Shown: positions 33,539-42,722 of the stretch, piece by piece
How positions within the stretch are numbered: position 1 is the stretch's first letter
Layout: each line of letters begins with the position of its first letter
Assembly: GCF_014202335.1 (NCBI RefSeq)
Contig: NZ_JACHGP010000015.1
Location: 158,332 to 222,331 of the forward strand
Length of the DNA stretch: 64,000 nucleotides
Direction: 5' to 3'
Source: Mycobacterium sp. AZCC_0083
GTDB taxonomy: Bacteria > Actinomycetota > Actinomycetes > Mycobacteriales > Mycobacteriaceae
Notes under the pieces: generated by a model
Databases searched by the model: none
Seen by the model: only the letters and a program-made list of their open reading frames with translations
Told to the model about the DNA's origin: nothing
Translations under genes and position numbers: made by a program

Positions 33539-35713
33539 TTATCCGTTGGCGCCGGGTTGTCCGTCGCCGGCGCCGCCCGTACCGCCGTCGCCACCGGGGC
33601 CGGCGACGTTGCGGGTGGGATCGCCGGTTGGAGAACCGCCGTTGCCGCCGTTGCCGCCGGTACCCGTCTCGCTGTCGCCGCCCTTCCCGCCTGTGCCTGC
33701 GTACGTGGTGCTCGTTCCCCCGCTCCGGTTGGAATTGCCGCCCGCACCACCAACTCCGCCGGCACCCGTCACGCTGTTGCCACCAGATCCACCATTGCCC
33801 GCCTGATTATGCGCCCCGCTGCCGTTGATGACGGAGATTGCGCCGCCGTCCCCACCCGTGCCGCCGGATCCGGTTGTGCTGTTGCCGCCGTTGCCGCCGT
33901 TGCCGGACACGCCGTTTCCCCCCTGCAGGTAGGTGGAGACTCCGCCGTTGGCTCCGTTACCACCGTTCCCGTCGATACCGCGGACGCCGGCATTTCCTGC
34001 AGTGGCACCGGTGCCGGCGGTGCCGCCTTCGCCGCCGTTGCCTGCATCGCCGCCGTTGCCGCCCTTGCCGCCGGAGAAGGAGCTGCTGCTACCGGTGGCT
34101 CCGTTGCCGCCGTTGCCGCCCTTGCCCCCGGTGGCACCGTCGCCGCCATCACCCTCAACGCCAGCAGCTCCATCGGCGCCCGCTTGTCCGCCGGTACCGC
34201 CGGTCCCTACAGCTCCGCCCGTACCGGCCCGTCCAGCGCCTCCGCCATTACCGCCGCTACCGCCGGCCTGACCGTCGACTCCGTTGACTCCGTTCGCTCC
34301 GGCGGTGGTGGCGTTCGCACCGTTGCCACGGTCGGCGCCGTTGGCTCCGTTGCCGCCGTCACCCCCGTCACCTCCGTCGGCGCCGTCACCGCCACTGCCG
34401 TTAGTGCCTGCCACGCCGTCGGCTCCGGCCTGTCGACCGTCACCGCCCTTGCCTGCTTGCCCGGCGTTGCCGCCGTCACCGCCGATACCGCCCGACTGAC
34501 CGTCGATTCCGTTGACTCCGCTGGCCCCCGCGATGGTGGCGTTCGCTCCGTTGCCGCGGTCGGCACCATCGGCTCCGTTGCCGCCGCGTCCGCCGGCACC
34601 ACCGTTGCCGCCAATACCGCCGTCGCCCTGGAGACCGGTTGATCCGGCCGCTCCGACTTGTCCGCCGCTGCCGCCGGTCCCAGCGGCGCCGCCCTTTCCG
34701 GCCTGCCCGCCACTGCCCCCGGCGCCACCGTCACCACCGGCCTTGCCGTCAATACCGTTGTCCCCTTTGGCTCCGGCGATGGTGGCATTGGCTCCCTTGC
34801 CGCCGTCGGTGCCGTCGGCGCCGTCACTACCGCGGCCACCCGAGCCGCCGTCGCCTCCTGCACCGCCGTCACCGTTGATGCCTGCGGCGCCCGCTCCCCC
34901 GAATAACTTGGCACCACCGGCCCCGGCGTTGCCGCCCGCGCCTCCGTTGCCTGCGCCGCTGCCGGCCGTTCCAGCCTCACCATCCCCGGATATGCTCGCC
35001 ACCAACGTATCTGGACCTGTCGCGCCGGCGCCGCCAGCACCGCCGACACCGCCAGAACCGCCCTGCCCGCCCGGTCCAATGAGCAATCCGCCTGCGCCGC
35101 CGCGTCCTCCGGCGCCTCCCGCGCCGCCGTCGCTACCGACCTGGCCCGCTGCCGCGTCGGCCCCTGTGACGCCGGCTGCACCGTTGCCGCCGGCTCCTCC
35201 ACTTCCAAAGAGTCCTGCACTCCCGCCGTTCCCACCCGCAGTACCGGCGAGCGTGGCATTGGCGCCGTTTCCTCCATTGCCGATCAGCAGGCCCCCTCGG
35301 CCTCCGTTGCAGGATGCGCCGACGCAGCCAATCGATGGGCTGTAGCCAGTGCCGATGAACAGTCCGGCGTCGGGATGCTCGGCGGTGCCGTTGCTGATGA
35401 ACACCGCGATCAACGCCGCCAGCGGATCCGTTCCCGCGGCCAGCGACAGCGGACCGATACCCGTGGTCAGCAGCGCAGACGTCAGCCGAGGTGGTGTCGG
35501 CGCTACGCCGCCGCCACTCATCACGCACAACGGGTCCGTGCAGGCCGGGTCGACTAGCGGAGACGACACATTCACTAACTGCACCGACCGCGACACCATC
35601 GGCGGATCCATCGGCGGCAACGCCATGGTCGAGGGGGCGTCGGTGACCGCGAACCAGAACGCAGCACCACCTAGAGCGAGCCCAGCAGCGGTCAGCGAGC
35701 GAATAACGATCAT
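33539..35713 (-). CDS. PGRS-type glycine-rich exported protein without PE domain
   Basis: The 724-residue protein starts with a hydrophobic signal-like segment (SLTAAGLALGGAAFWFAV). A unique region of about 110 residues follows, with three cysteines and the segment AEHPDAGLFIGTGYSPS. About 580 residues of GGXGG-type repeats, as in PE_PGRS proteins, make up the rest, including longer repeats built on GADRGNGANATIAGA and variants. No PE domain (the helical ESX-5 export signal) is present. The unique part resembles the linker found before PGRS runs. A surface location is likely; function unknown. The opposite strand is open over long stretches because of the repeat bias. Confidence 0.8.
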   Translation of the reverse strand: MIVIRSLTAAGLALGGAAFWFAVTDAPSTMALPPMDPPMVSRSVQLVNVSSPLVDPACTDPLCVMSGGGVAPTPPRLTSALLTTGIGPLSLAAGTDPLAALIAVFISNGTAEHPDAGLFIGTGYSPSIGCVGASCNGGRGGLLIGNGGNGANATLAGTAGGNGGSAGLFGSGGAGGNGAAGVTGADAAAGQVGSDGGAGGAGGRGGAGGLLIGPGGQGGSGGVGGAGGAGATGPDTLVASISGDGEAGTAGSGAGNGGAGGNAGAGGAKLFGGAGAAGINGDGGAGGDGGSGGRGSDGADGTDGGKGANATIAGAKGDNGIDGKAGGDGGAGGSGGQAGKGGAAGTGGSGGQVGAAGSTGLQGDGGIGGNGGAGGRGGNGADGADRGNGANATIAGASGVNGIDGQSGGIGGDGGNAGQAGKGGDGRQAGADGVAGTNGSGGDGADGGDGGDGGNGANGADRGNGANATTAGANGVNGVDGQAGGSGGNGGGAGRAGTGGAVGTGGTGGQAGADGAAGVEGDGGDGATGGKGGNGGNGATGSSSSFSGGKGGNGGDAGNGGEGGTAGTGATAGNAGVRGIDGNGGNGANGGVSTYLQGGNGVSGNGGNGGNSTTGSGGTGGDGGAISVINGSGAHNQAGNGGSGGNSVTGAGGVGGAGGNSNRSGGTSTTYAGTGGKGGDSETGTGGNGGNGGSPTGDPTRNVAGPGGDGGTGGAGDGQPGANG

Positions 35714-35980
35714 AAGTGCGAGATCCCGTCACGACCAGCATAGGCGCTGGTTATCGCAGCGTATGCGCACTTATGCTCTTGTCTTAGCAAATCAGAAATA
35801 ATTATCGTTTGCGTCAACTCTGATCACTGAGCCCCTACTGCGATGGAGCCATGAGAGTTGCTCTCACCTCGGACAAATCCCGCACCAGACGCTAAACCCC
35901 AAAAGGGGGCGTGCAAACGGTCGACGATGGCCTTCACGATGACACCGACCGGACGAATCATGTTCTGACACAACGACACA

Positions 35981-36014
35981 ACCACCGCCCATAGCGTCAG
36001 CTATGGGCGGTGGT
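35981..36014. terminator. 15-bp perfect hairpin after the RiPP operon
   Basis: ACCACCGCCCATAGC pairs perfectly with GCTATGGGCGGTGGT around a GTCA loop. It lies 48 nt beyond the stop of precursor A on the minus strand and should end that transcript. The rest of 35714-36061 shows no gene. Confidence 0.75.
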
Positions 36015-36061
36015 GTGGCGCCGGATGGATATGCTTCGTCGGCCGAAGAATGCGACGCAGG

Positions 36062-36328
36062 CTAGCCGCCCGACGGGTTGAGCGCGCGGCCGCCCGACGG
36101 GTTGATCACCGACGTACCCGAGGACGCCACCGACCCACCCGACGGGTTGATCACCGACGTACCCGACTGCCGAATCACGGACGTACCCGACGTCCCAATG
36201 GTCTGCCGGTCGGTGCCCGGGGCGGGCGCGCCTCCGGTGCCGCCACCGTTGACGATGCGAAGCTCGCTGTCGGTCAACGTGCGGATGCTCTGCCGGCGCA
36301 GGGCCAGCTTGTTGCGGTTGCTGTTCAT
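36062..36328 (-). CDS. RiPP precursor peptide A
   Basis: The 88-residue product starts at ATG 36328, with GGGAAG just upstream. The leader (NKLALRRQSIRTLTDSEL) is almost the same as that of precursor B and ends in a glycine run (VNGGG), the usual C39-peptidase site. The expected core has no cysteine. It carries the shared segment APAPGTDRQTIG, then TSVIRQSG, two TSVINPSGG units and a final ALNPSGG, giving many Ser/Thr for dehydration. It is the last gene of the operon, after the dehydratase. The final product is unknown. Confidence 0.8.
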   Translation of the reverse strand: MNSNRNKLALRRQSIRTLTDSELRIVNGGGTGGAPAPGTDRQTIGTSGTSVIRQSGTSVINPSGGSVASSGTSVINPSGGRALNPSGG

Positions 36329-36425
36329 GATGCTTCCCTTCGTATTCGCGGGCCCTGGTTGGTTCGCGTTAGAAGAGAGCATCGACTGCCGCGCTTGGAA
36401 CTTTCTTGATGCCGATCGGTGCGCG

Positions 36426-39400
36426 TCAGGTCGGATTGTCGGACACGTCCGGACGAGGCTTCCGCGCGATCTGGCTGGCGTAATGACGGTCGAGGAAGCT
36501 CAGGATGACGAGTTCATGGGTCCGAGCGGCGGAGCGCAACAGCCGGATCGCGTTGAGGTGGCTGAAGCTGAGCACCAGGTGCTGGAACGGCTGGGTCAGC
36601 AAGCCGCGCCGGTCACGGTCCGCAAGCTCGGCGAGTAGCGGTGCGAGCTTCTCGGACCGCTGCCGAAACGCTTGGCGCGCAGGCTCGTACGGGTGGTCCT
36701 GCGTGTCGTCGAGCAACGCAGTCAACTGTGCGCGTTCGTTGCGCCAGCGTGCACCGATTCCGGCGTCGAGGTTGTGCGCGCCCGGGTATTCCACTCGGTA
36801 GCCAGCGGCGCCATCCTTCACCCAGTCCCGGCGCTGCTGCATGTCGAGGCCGGCGTCGGCCAGCAGGCGGTCGGTGGCGTACAGACACAGCTTCCAGCGG
36901 GCGTCGGCCACGTCTTCGCCGTCGAGCATGCCCAATACCTTCAGCACGGCGTCGCTGTCGGCGGCATGGATCTGTTCGGCAAGCTCGATGCCTTCGTCGC
37001 CGCCGTAGCGTTCGAGCTCGCGGTGGTAGGTGTCCAGCGCAACCGTCGAGACCGTGCCGTCGCCGAGAAATGGGGCAAGGGCAGCGGTGAGGGCGGGCAG
37101 CGCGTGGTCGTGCAGTGCGGCCGGGTCCCCATGCAATCGCAGCCGCAGATGGTGCTCGGGATCCGCGTAGCGGAGGAAGAACCAATGGTCGACGACCCCG
37201 GTGCTCAGTAGCCCATCTATCACCGGTCCGACTGCGTCGGTGAGGATCCGGTCGGCAGACGCGGTGCCGGTGTACGCCTTGAGGTAGAGCCACTGGCTGC
37301 CCGGTGCAAAGGTGCGCTGCACCTCAGGCGTGCGCCGGTGCATGGGCACGGGTGCGGGTTCGGTGCGGCAGGTGAAGGGCACGATGAGCTCTTGGGCGAA
37401 GCGGCCCTGCGGCCCGGTGGCGACGCCGTCGGCCAGAACTTCCTCGACGAGCGCGCCGGTACGTCCGCGCAACACCTTGGCCGCAACCGCAATCAGCGCG
37501 GGGCTGGTGGTGTCGACGTAGAGCCGGTTGTCGCCGTCGGCAATCAGTACCTCGTTGGGGAGGCCGCGGTCGCGGACGAGGACCGCCCAGCCTTCGGCCG
37601 CTTCGGATCCGGTGACGGTGCTCAGCTCGGCGGCCGACAACTGCCAGCGCGCCCGGGCCAGGACGAGCCGACCCGAGGTGACACGCGGCAACGTCGGCGC
37701 ACCTGCCAACGCACCCCAGTCCCACGCGAGCGCTCCGGCCACTCCTGCCCGCTGCAACGCCGCGAGGAACCGGTACACGCCAAAGCCGCGCCACGCCGGG
37801 TTGTGCGCGGTGGTCAGTCGCGGCCGGATCTCTGCGTCCAGCCGGGGGCTGTAGAGCACGAGCCGCTGACCGTCCATGCGCAGAGTCAGCTCGTCGACGC
37901 TGAGTTGACGCTCCTCCGGTGCGCCCGAACGGCCCAGTAGGACAAGCTCATAGGCGCGCAACACCGGCCGGGCCAAGATATTGCCGATCCGTCCTTCCGG
38001 CAAGTGGACGAGCTCGGCGAACACGACCCCGGGCGCGTGGGCCTCCTCGGCACGCAGGTGGGCGCGCACGGCGTCGTGGAGGCCGCGATCGCCGTGACAG
38101 AACCGCCCGAGAAGCTCAGCACCCGACGGGCCGGTGACGGCGTGTACCTCGATGCCGTCCTCGAGCATGGTGGCGAAGACGGCCAGCGCGTCAGGCAGAG
38201 GCAACGGAGTACCCGTCGTTAGTCGCGCCACGGTATCGGCGTCGAGCTCGACTCGGTCGGCGCCGCCGTCGCGGGCGCGGAGCACCAGATCGAGCAGTGT
38301 CGCGTCACGCACGGTGAATGTCGAATTCCCCAGCACGCCACCGAGATCTAGTCCAGCTAGTAGCGGTGACTCGTCGGCTGCGGGATGCGTCGACCGGTCG
38401 AACCCGATGCCCATCTCCTCGTCCAGCGCTTCCATCAGCGGGACCTCGCGGTCCTCGTACCGGGCCCCGAACTCCGCCTTGAACCGCGTGAGCGCCGGAT
38501 CCTCGAACCCCTGGGACAGTCGGTGCAGCAGCTCCACCGCCTCGGCGAGCTGCGCGACATCATCGCGCCCGAGGGTCAGTCCGGACCCTGCCCGGTGCAG
38601 GTCGACTTGGACCAGCCGGGCGTCGTCGCCGCCACCGGTCAGGCCGAGCAGCGTCTCCGCGACCGACTCGTATGCCTCTGGCGGATTGCCGAGCCCGGCG
38701 GCGTCCAAGCGTGCGAGCTCGTCGGCCACCCGTCCCAGTGCCTCCGACGGCGCGGCCAGACCCTGCCCGTTCAAGGATGACAGTACGTGCGCCAACGGTT
38801 CTGGGCCCGTCACGGCCGGCTCGGCCACCGGGGTCAGCACCTTGGCATCGACCAGCGCATCGACGTACTCGCGTGCCTCGTCCGCCTCGACGTCGGCGTG
38901 AGCCGCGACGGCGTCGACGACCTTCGCCACCACGCATCCACGGGAGGCGGCGTCCAACGCAACGCGCAGCGGGGAGTCGTCCTCGATGACGACCAGGTGA
39001 TGGCTGCGACGGCCCTCCCGCACTCGGCTCTCGATCAGTCGCATCGCGCCTGCCACGTGGTAGCGGCTGGAGTTGGGCTCGACGACCATCGCCGACCTGG
39101 TCGACGGGTCTGCAAGCAGTCGCTCGACCAGCGACGCCAGCACCTCGGTGTCGGGCCTGCTGTGCCGAGTGGTCCCGTCCGGGCCGTCGACCAGCAAGGC
39201 GGTCTCCTCACCCAACGATCCCAACGCGCAGCCCGCAAACAGACCGAAAGGCGTTGCACGGGTGCACATTCTGATCAAATATGCGGTCACCGATGCGGCC
39301 ACCCGGGCATCCGGATTTCCGTCAGCCAAGCGGCGCACCAATCCCGGCGAAGCCAGATGCAGCGCCTCGTTGACCTCCGGTCGCGCCGCCAGGCTGCGCC

Positions 39401-39518
39401 AGTACGTGGGATCGGCACGCAGTCGATCCAGCTCCTCCAGCGGCAACAAGGGAGCCCGCATCACGAAGAAGCCGCTCGCCATCAACGACGCAGCGACGCC
39501 CGTTCCTCGACCGCGCAC
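36426..39518 (-). CDS. LanB-type (class I lantibiotic) dehydratase
   Basis: About 1030 residues, starting at GTG 39518 with AAGAGGA 5 nt upstream; the frame runs on upstream only as a shadow of the exporter gene. The N-terminal glutamylation domain has the RATPFGLFAG motif. The C-terminal SpaB_C-type elimination domain shows WFFLRYADPEHHLRLRLHGD, YHRELERYGG and LVLSFSHLNAIRLL, which include the Arg and His positions used by NisB. Such enzymes glutamylate Ser/Thr using Glu-tRNA and eliminate glutamate to give Dha/Dhb. Both domains are fused, as in lanthipeptide rather than thiopeptide systems. No LanC gene is near. The precursors lie on both sides of the operon. Confidence 0.88.
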   Translation of the reverse strand: MRGRGTGVAASLMASGFFVMRAPLLPLEELDRLRADPTYWRSLAARPEVNEALHLASPGLVRRLADGNPDARVAASVTAYLIRMCTRATPFGLFAGCALGSLGEETALLVDGPDGTTRHSRPDTEVLASLVERLLADPSTRSAMVVEPNSSRYHVAGAMRLIESRVREGRRSHHLVVIEDDSPLRVALDAASRGCVVAKVVDAVAAHADVEADEAREYVDALVDAKVLTPVAEPAVTGPEPLAHVLSSLNGQGLAAPSEALGRVADELARLDAAGLGNPPEAYESVAETLLGLTGGGDDARLVQVDLHRAGSGLTLGRDDVAQLAEAVELLHRLSQGFEDPALTRFKAEFGARYEDREVPLMEALDEEMGIGFDRSTHPAADESPLLAGLDLGGVLGNSTFTVRDATLLDLVLRARDGGADRVELDADTVARLTTGTPLPLPDALAVFATMLEDGIEVHAVTGPSGAELLGRFCHGDRGLHDAVRAHLRAEEAHAPGVVFAELVHLPEGRIGNILARPVLRAYELVLLGRSGAPEERQLSVDELTLRMDGQRLVLYSPRLDAEIRPRLTTAHNPAWRGFGVYRFLAALQRAGVAGALAWDWGALAGAPTLPRVTSGRLVLARARWQLSAAELSTVTGSEAAEGWAVLVRDRGLPNEVLIADGDNRLYVDTTSPALIAVAAKVLRGRTGALVEEVLADGVATGPQGRFAQELIVPFTCRTEPAPVPMHRRTPEVQRTFAPGSQWLYLKAYTGTASADRILTDAVGPVIDGLLSTGVVDHWFFLRYADPEHHLRLRLHGDPAALHDHALPALTAALAPFLGDGTVSTVALDTYHRELERYGGDEGIELAEQIHAADSDAVLKVLGMLDGEDVADARWKLCLYATDRLLADAGLDMQQRRDWVKDGAAGYRVEYPGAHNLDAGIGARWRNERAQLTALLDDTQDHPYEPARQAFRQRSEKLAPLLAELADRDRRGLLTQPFQHLVLSFSHLNAIRLLRSAARTHELVILSFLDRHYASQIARKPRPDVSDNPT

Positions 39519-39532
39519 CCCAATCCTCTTTT

Positions 39533-41689
39533 CTACCGCGGATTTTCGCCGACGAGTTGCCCGGAGACCAAACGGGCGTAGTGGCCGCCCGCAGCCAGCA
39601 GGTCGCGATGGCGGCCACCCTCGACCACCCGGCCTGCGTCCATCACGACGATGTGGTCGGCGTCGATCACGGTGGCCAGCCGGTGCGCGATCACGATGAC
39701 CGTGCATCCGAGGCCGGCGATGTTGGCGTGCACCTGGGCCTCGGTCACGGTGTCGAGACTGCTGGTGGCCTCGTCGAGTAGCAGGATCCGTGGCGACGGC
39801 GCGAGCGCACGGGCCAGCGCCAGCCTCTGGCGCTGACCACCCGACAATGACGCGCCCGCGTCGACGAGCGGCGTGTCCCACCCCATCGGCATCGCCCGGA
39901 TGTCCTCGGCGATGCCGGCCAGTTCGGCGGCGGCCTCGAGCCGCTTCAGTGGCAGGTCGGGGTGGCCCAGCACGAGGTTGTCGCGCACCGACAGCCCGAA
40001 GATGTACGGGTTTTGGGTGACCACGCCGATCTGGGAGCGCACGCTACGCGGGTAGAGGGTGGCGAGGTCGATGTCGTCGAGCAGGACACGACCCTCCGAC
40101 GGCGGGTAGAGCCCCAACAACAACCGACCCATGGTGGACTTACCCGAGCCCGAACGCCCGACGATGGCCACCAACTGTCCGGGGCGCACGTCGAGGTCTG
40201 CGCCGTCGACGGCAGGCGGACCATGCGGCTGGTAGCGGAAGGTGAGGCCTTCGGCGCGCACCGCCCCGGTGAGTTGGGGCGCGTGTTGCAGGTCGCGTCC
40301 GTCGGTCTCGGTCGGGGTGTTGATGACGTCTTCTATTCGGGCCAGATAGCTGCCGAGCAGCTGGACCTGCATTGCGGTGCCGACCAGGACCGAGAGCGGT
40401 TCGAGGAAGGCGCCGCCCAGTGCCGCCAGCGCCAGCATGGTGCCAAGGGAGAGCTGGCCGGACCCCACCAGATAGGCGCCGACGAGCAGCACCGCGATCG
40501 GTGACAGCAGGCCCAGCCCGTGGAGCGCGGTCTCCACGGCAGCCGAGAGCCGCCCACGGCGCAGCGAGACGTTCATCTCGGCGATGAACAGGTTGGTCCA
40601 GTGCGTCACGGCTCGACGCTCGGCGCCTGCGGTCTTCAATGTCTCCATCGCCGAGAACATCTCGTAGGCGTAGGACTGCGATTTGGCCTCCGTGGCCAGC
40701 GCCTCGCCCATCAGGTGCTGGTTTCGCCGCCGCGCCGACAGCAGGACCGCGACCTCAGCCACCCCCAGCACGGCGACCAGTGCCGCGAGCGTCGGCGACA
40801 GGACGATGATCACGATCAGGTAGAAGGTGGCCAGGGTGCCGTCGAGCAGTGCGGCGATGGTGCCAGTGGTGAGGATCTCGCGGACCGTCGCGTTGCTGCG
40901 CAGCCGCATCATCAGATCACCGGACGATCGCTTCAAGAAGTACCCGTACGGCAGATCAACCAGGTGCTCGAGGAAGTCCAGCGTCATGTCGACGTCCAGA
41001 CGACTGCGCAGCCGGAGCAACAGATGTGACCGCAGGAAGGTCGCGATCACCGAATAGCCGATCAACGCCGCCATGACTGCGGCCATGACCTTCAACAGGT
41101 GCCCGTCCCCTGCGGGCGCAATCCTGTCGACGACGACACCCGTCAACACCGGAACGGCCAATGCCATCAACCGCACCACCACCGAGGTGGCCAACACCTT
41201 GCCGAGCCCACTCGAACGGGTCAACAACCGTCGGGCATGGTGCAACGCCCCCAGCGCGGCTCGTCCGCCCGGCTCGAACGCCTCGGCGGGCTCCAGCAGG
41301 ATGGCGACGCCGCTGTACAGGTCATTGACGGACTCCCAGCTGAGCCGGTAGCGACCCGCGGCGGGATCGACGACGGTAACGCCACGCCGCGATGCCGACA
41401 CCAAAACCACGAAATGCGCTTCGCCCCAATGCAATACGGTACCGCTCGGCAGAACGCGCAGATCATCGAGCTCGGTGGCCACGCCGCGGGCGCGCAACCC
41501 GTAGGTGGTGGCGGCCTCGGCAATGCGCAGCGCGTCGGTGCCGTCGCGCCCGGTCCCCGTGGCGGCATGCAACTCGGCCAGCGGTACATGCCTGCCGTGA
41601 TAAGCCAGCGCCATCGCGAGCGCGGCGGCACCGCAGTCCGCCATCTCGGCCTGCGCGACATAGGGAATCGCGCGCCGACGCCACCTCAC
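39533..41689 (-). CDS. C39-peptidase ABC exporter for the RiPP
   Basis: The 718-residue protein begins with a peptidase C39 domain: Cys19 in AEMADCGAAAL, His92 in EAHFVVLV and Asp108 in VVDPAAG. A six-helix membrane domain (about 160-430) follows. The ATPase has Walker A GRSGSGKST, signature LSGGQRQR and Walker B ILLLDEATSSLD. It should cut precursor leaders after the double glycine and export the cores, as in NHLP-type bacteriocin exporters. Its start overlaps the end of the HlyD-like gene by 4 nt, and its stop is 14 nt before the dehydratase start. Confidence 0.92.
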   Translation of the reverse strand: MRWRRRAIPYVAQAEMADCGAAALAMALAYHGRHVPLAELHAATGTGRDGTDALRIAEAATTYGLRARGVATELDDLRVLPSGTVLHWGEAHFVVLVSASRRGVTVVDPAAGRYRLSWESVNDLYSGVAILLEPAEAFEPGGRAALGALHHARRLLTRSSGLGKVLATSVVVRLMALAVPVLTGVVVDRIAPAGDGHLLKVMAAVMAALIGYSVIATFLRSHLLLRLRSRLDVDMTLDFLEHLVDLPYGYFLKRSSGDLMMRLRSNATVREILTTGTIAALLDGTLATFYLIVIIVLSPTLAALVAVLGVAEVAVLLSARRRNQHLMGEALATEAKSQSYAYEMFSAMETLKTAGAERRAVTHWTNLFIAEMNVSLRRGRLSAAVETALHGLGLLSPIAVLLVGAYLVGSGQLSLGTMLALAALGGAFLEPLSVLVGTAMQVQLLGSYLARIEDVINTPTETDGRDLQHAPQLTGAVRAEGLTFRYQPHGPPAVDGADLDVRPGQLVAIVGRSGSGKSTMGRLLLGLYPPSEGRVLLDDIDLATLYPRSVRSQIGVVTQNPYIFGLSVRDNLVLGHPDLPLKRLEAAAELAGIAEDIRAMPMGWDTPLVDAGASLSGGQRQRLALARALAPSPRILLLDEATSSLDTVTEAQVHANIAGLGCTVIVIAHRLATVIDADHIVVMDAGRVVEGGRHRDLLAAGGHYARLVSGQLVGENPR

Positions 41690-42126
41690 CAGAGTCTCGG
41701 CAACAACAGCGAGATCAGCCGTTGCCGCCCCGCCGGCACCAGCAGCTTGCCTGCCGATGCCGGACCGGACTGCGTCAATTCGGCCGTCACCTCGGCGGCG
41801 CTGGTGCCGACGACGACGGCGTCGAAGGTGGTGCCCGATTCGTCCCGGAACTGCACCGGTGTGCCCGGTGCGGGCGCAGCCGCGTCGGCGAGCACCGCGC
41901 TCACCGACGTGCCTTGCGCGACCGCGGGCAGGGCGACGGTGCGTGCGGTCGTCATGGTGCCGGCCGCCACCGCCCCCGCGGCCAACAGGATTCCCAGTGC
42001 GACGAGCCCGACATCGATCCAGCGCGGCTGCCTGATCAACTCACCAGGGCGCGCACCTTCCGACTTGCGGTCGCGCCAGCGCTCGCGAAAGACCGCCTCG
42101 TAACGAACCTCGTCGTCATCGGTCAC
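41686..42126 (-). CDS. small HlyD-like membrane protein of the RiPP exporter
   Basis: The 146-residue protein has a charged N-terminus with the pattern RYEAVFRERWRDRKSEG, one transmembrane helix (VGLVALGILLAAGAVAAGTM, about 39-58) and an outside part with strands like the lipoyl/barrel part of membrane fusion proteins (TPVQFRDESGTTFDAVVVGT; GKLLVPAGRQRL). It is shorter than standard HlyD proteins and lacks the coiled coil. Coupled by overlap to the C39 exporter, it probably forms part of it. Confidence 0.7.
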   Translation of the reverse strand: MTDDDEVRYEAVFRERWRDRKSEGARPGELIRQPRWIDVGLVALGILLAAGAVAAGTMTTARTVALPAVAQGTSVSAVLADAAAPAPGTPVQFRDESGTTFDAVVVGTSAAEVTAELTQSGPASAGKLLVPAGRQRLISLLLPRLW

Positions 42127-42218
42127 ACGACCCCTTTCGCCACAAACATTGTGGCCGCTGGCGTGCAGAGGCGTGCCGGATCAGCAATTGCGAGCGTCGG
42201 TCCAAGCGCAAACGCGGC

Positions 42219-42467
42219 CTAGCCTCCCGACGGGTTTTGACGGCCGCCCGACGGGTTGAGAATCCCGCCAGTCAGATGGACGACAGCGCTCGTCACCGCT
42301 CCCGTCAGTTTGATCACCGACGTACCGCCACCTCCGATCGTCTGCCTGTCCGTGCCGGGGGCGGGCGCCACGCTGGGCGCGCCGCCGTGGGCGAAGCGCA
42401 GCTCGCTGTCGGTCAGCGTCCGGATGCTCTGCCTGCGCAGAGCCAATTTGTTGCTGTTGGTGTTCAT
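42219..42467 (-). CDS. RiPP precursor peptide B
   Basis: The 82-residue product starts at ATG 42467 after GGGGAGAG. Its leader NKLALRRQSIRTLTDSEL matches precursor A and ends at HGG. The core shares APAPGTDRQTIG and then differs: TSVIKLTG, a VTSAVVHLTGG stretch, ILNPSGG and QNPSGG. No cysteine is present. It is the first gene of the minus-strand operon; the conserved leader and divergent core are the usual sign of a precursor family sharing one modifying enzyme. Confidence 0.8.
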   Translation of the reverse strand: MNTNSNKLALRRQSIRTLTDSELRFAHGGAPSVAPAPGTDRQTIGGGGTSVIKLTGAVTSAVVHLTGGILNPSGGRQNPSGG

Positions 42468-42722
42468 GATCTCTCCCCTTTGTGTGTGAGACCCGTCGGA
42501 TCTCTCGGACCTGACGTTATGGATGCGCCGGCCGCACAGAATCAGGTGTTTCCCTACGCTTCGGCGCGGCAGCCCACGCAGCGATTCACGTTCTCAGACC
42601 GAGCAGACGCGGCTCACACATCCGCAGCAACGTCGCCGGGAAGCCCTTCCCCTTTCCAATCTGGACATCCCGCCGCTGGGTGTTGACGTTCGCGACTGTT
42701 CAACCTATGGTCTGAGTCACAA

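Noticed and set aside
33539..35300. CRISPR-like array from repeated short units
   Set aside because: The repeats are coding PGRS units without constant spacers.
33533..35345. Long plus-strand frames rich in Ala/Thr/Val or Pro over the PGRS gene
   Set aside because: They arise from the GGXGG repeats on the other strand; no start context or domain.
39519..39881. Upstream extension of the dehydratase frame into the exporter gene
   Set aside because: The extra residues are Arg-rich antisense-like text; the GTG at 39518 has a ribosome binding site and fits the family start.
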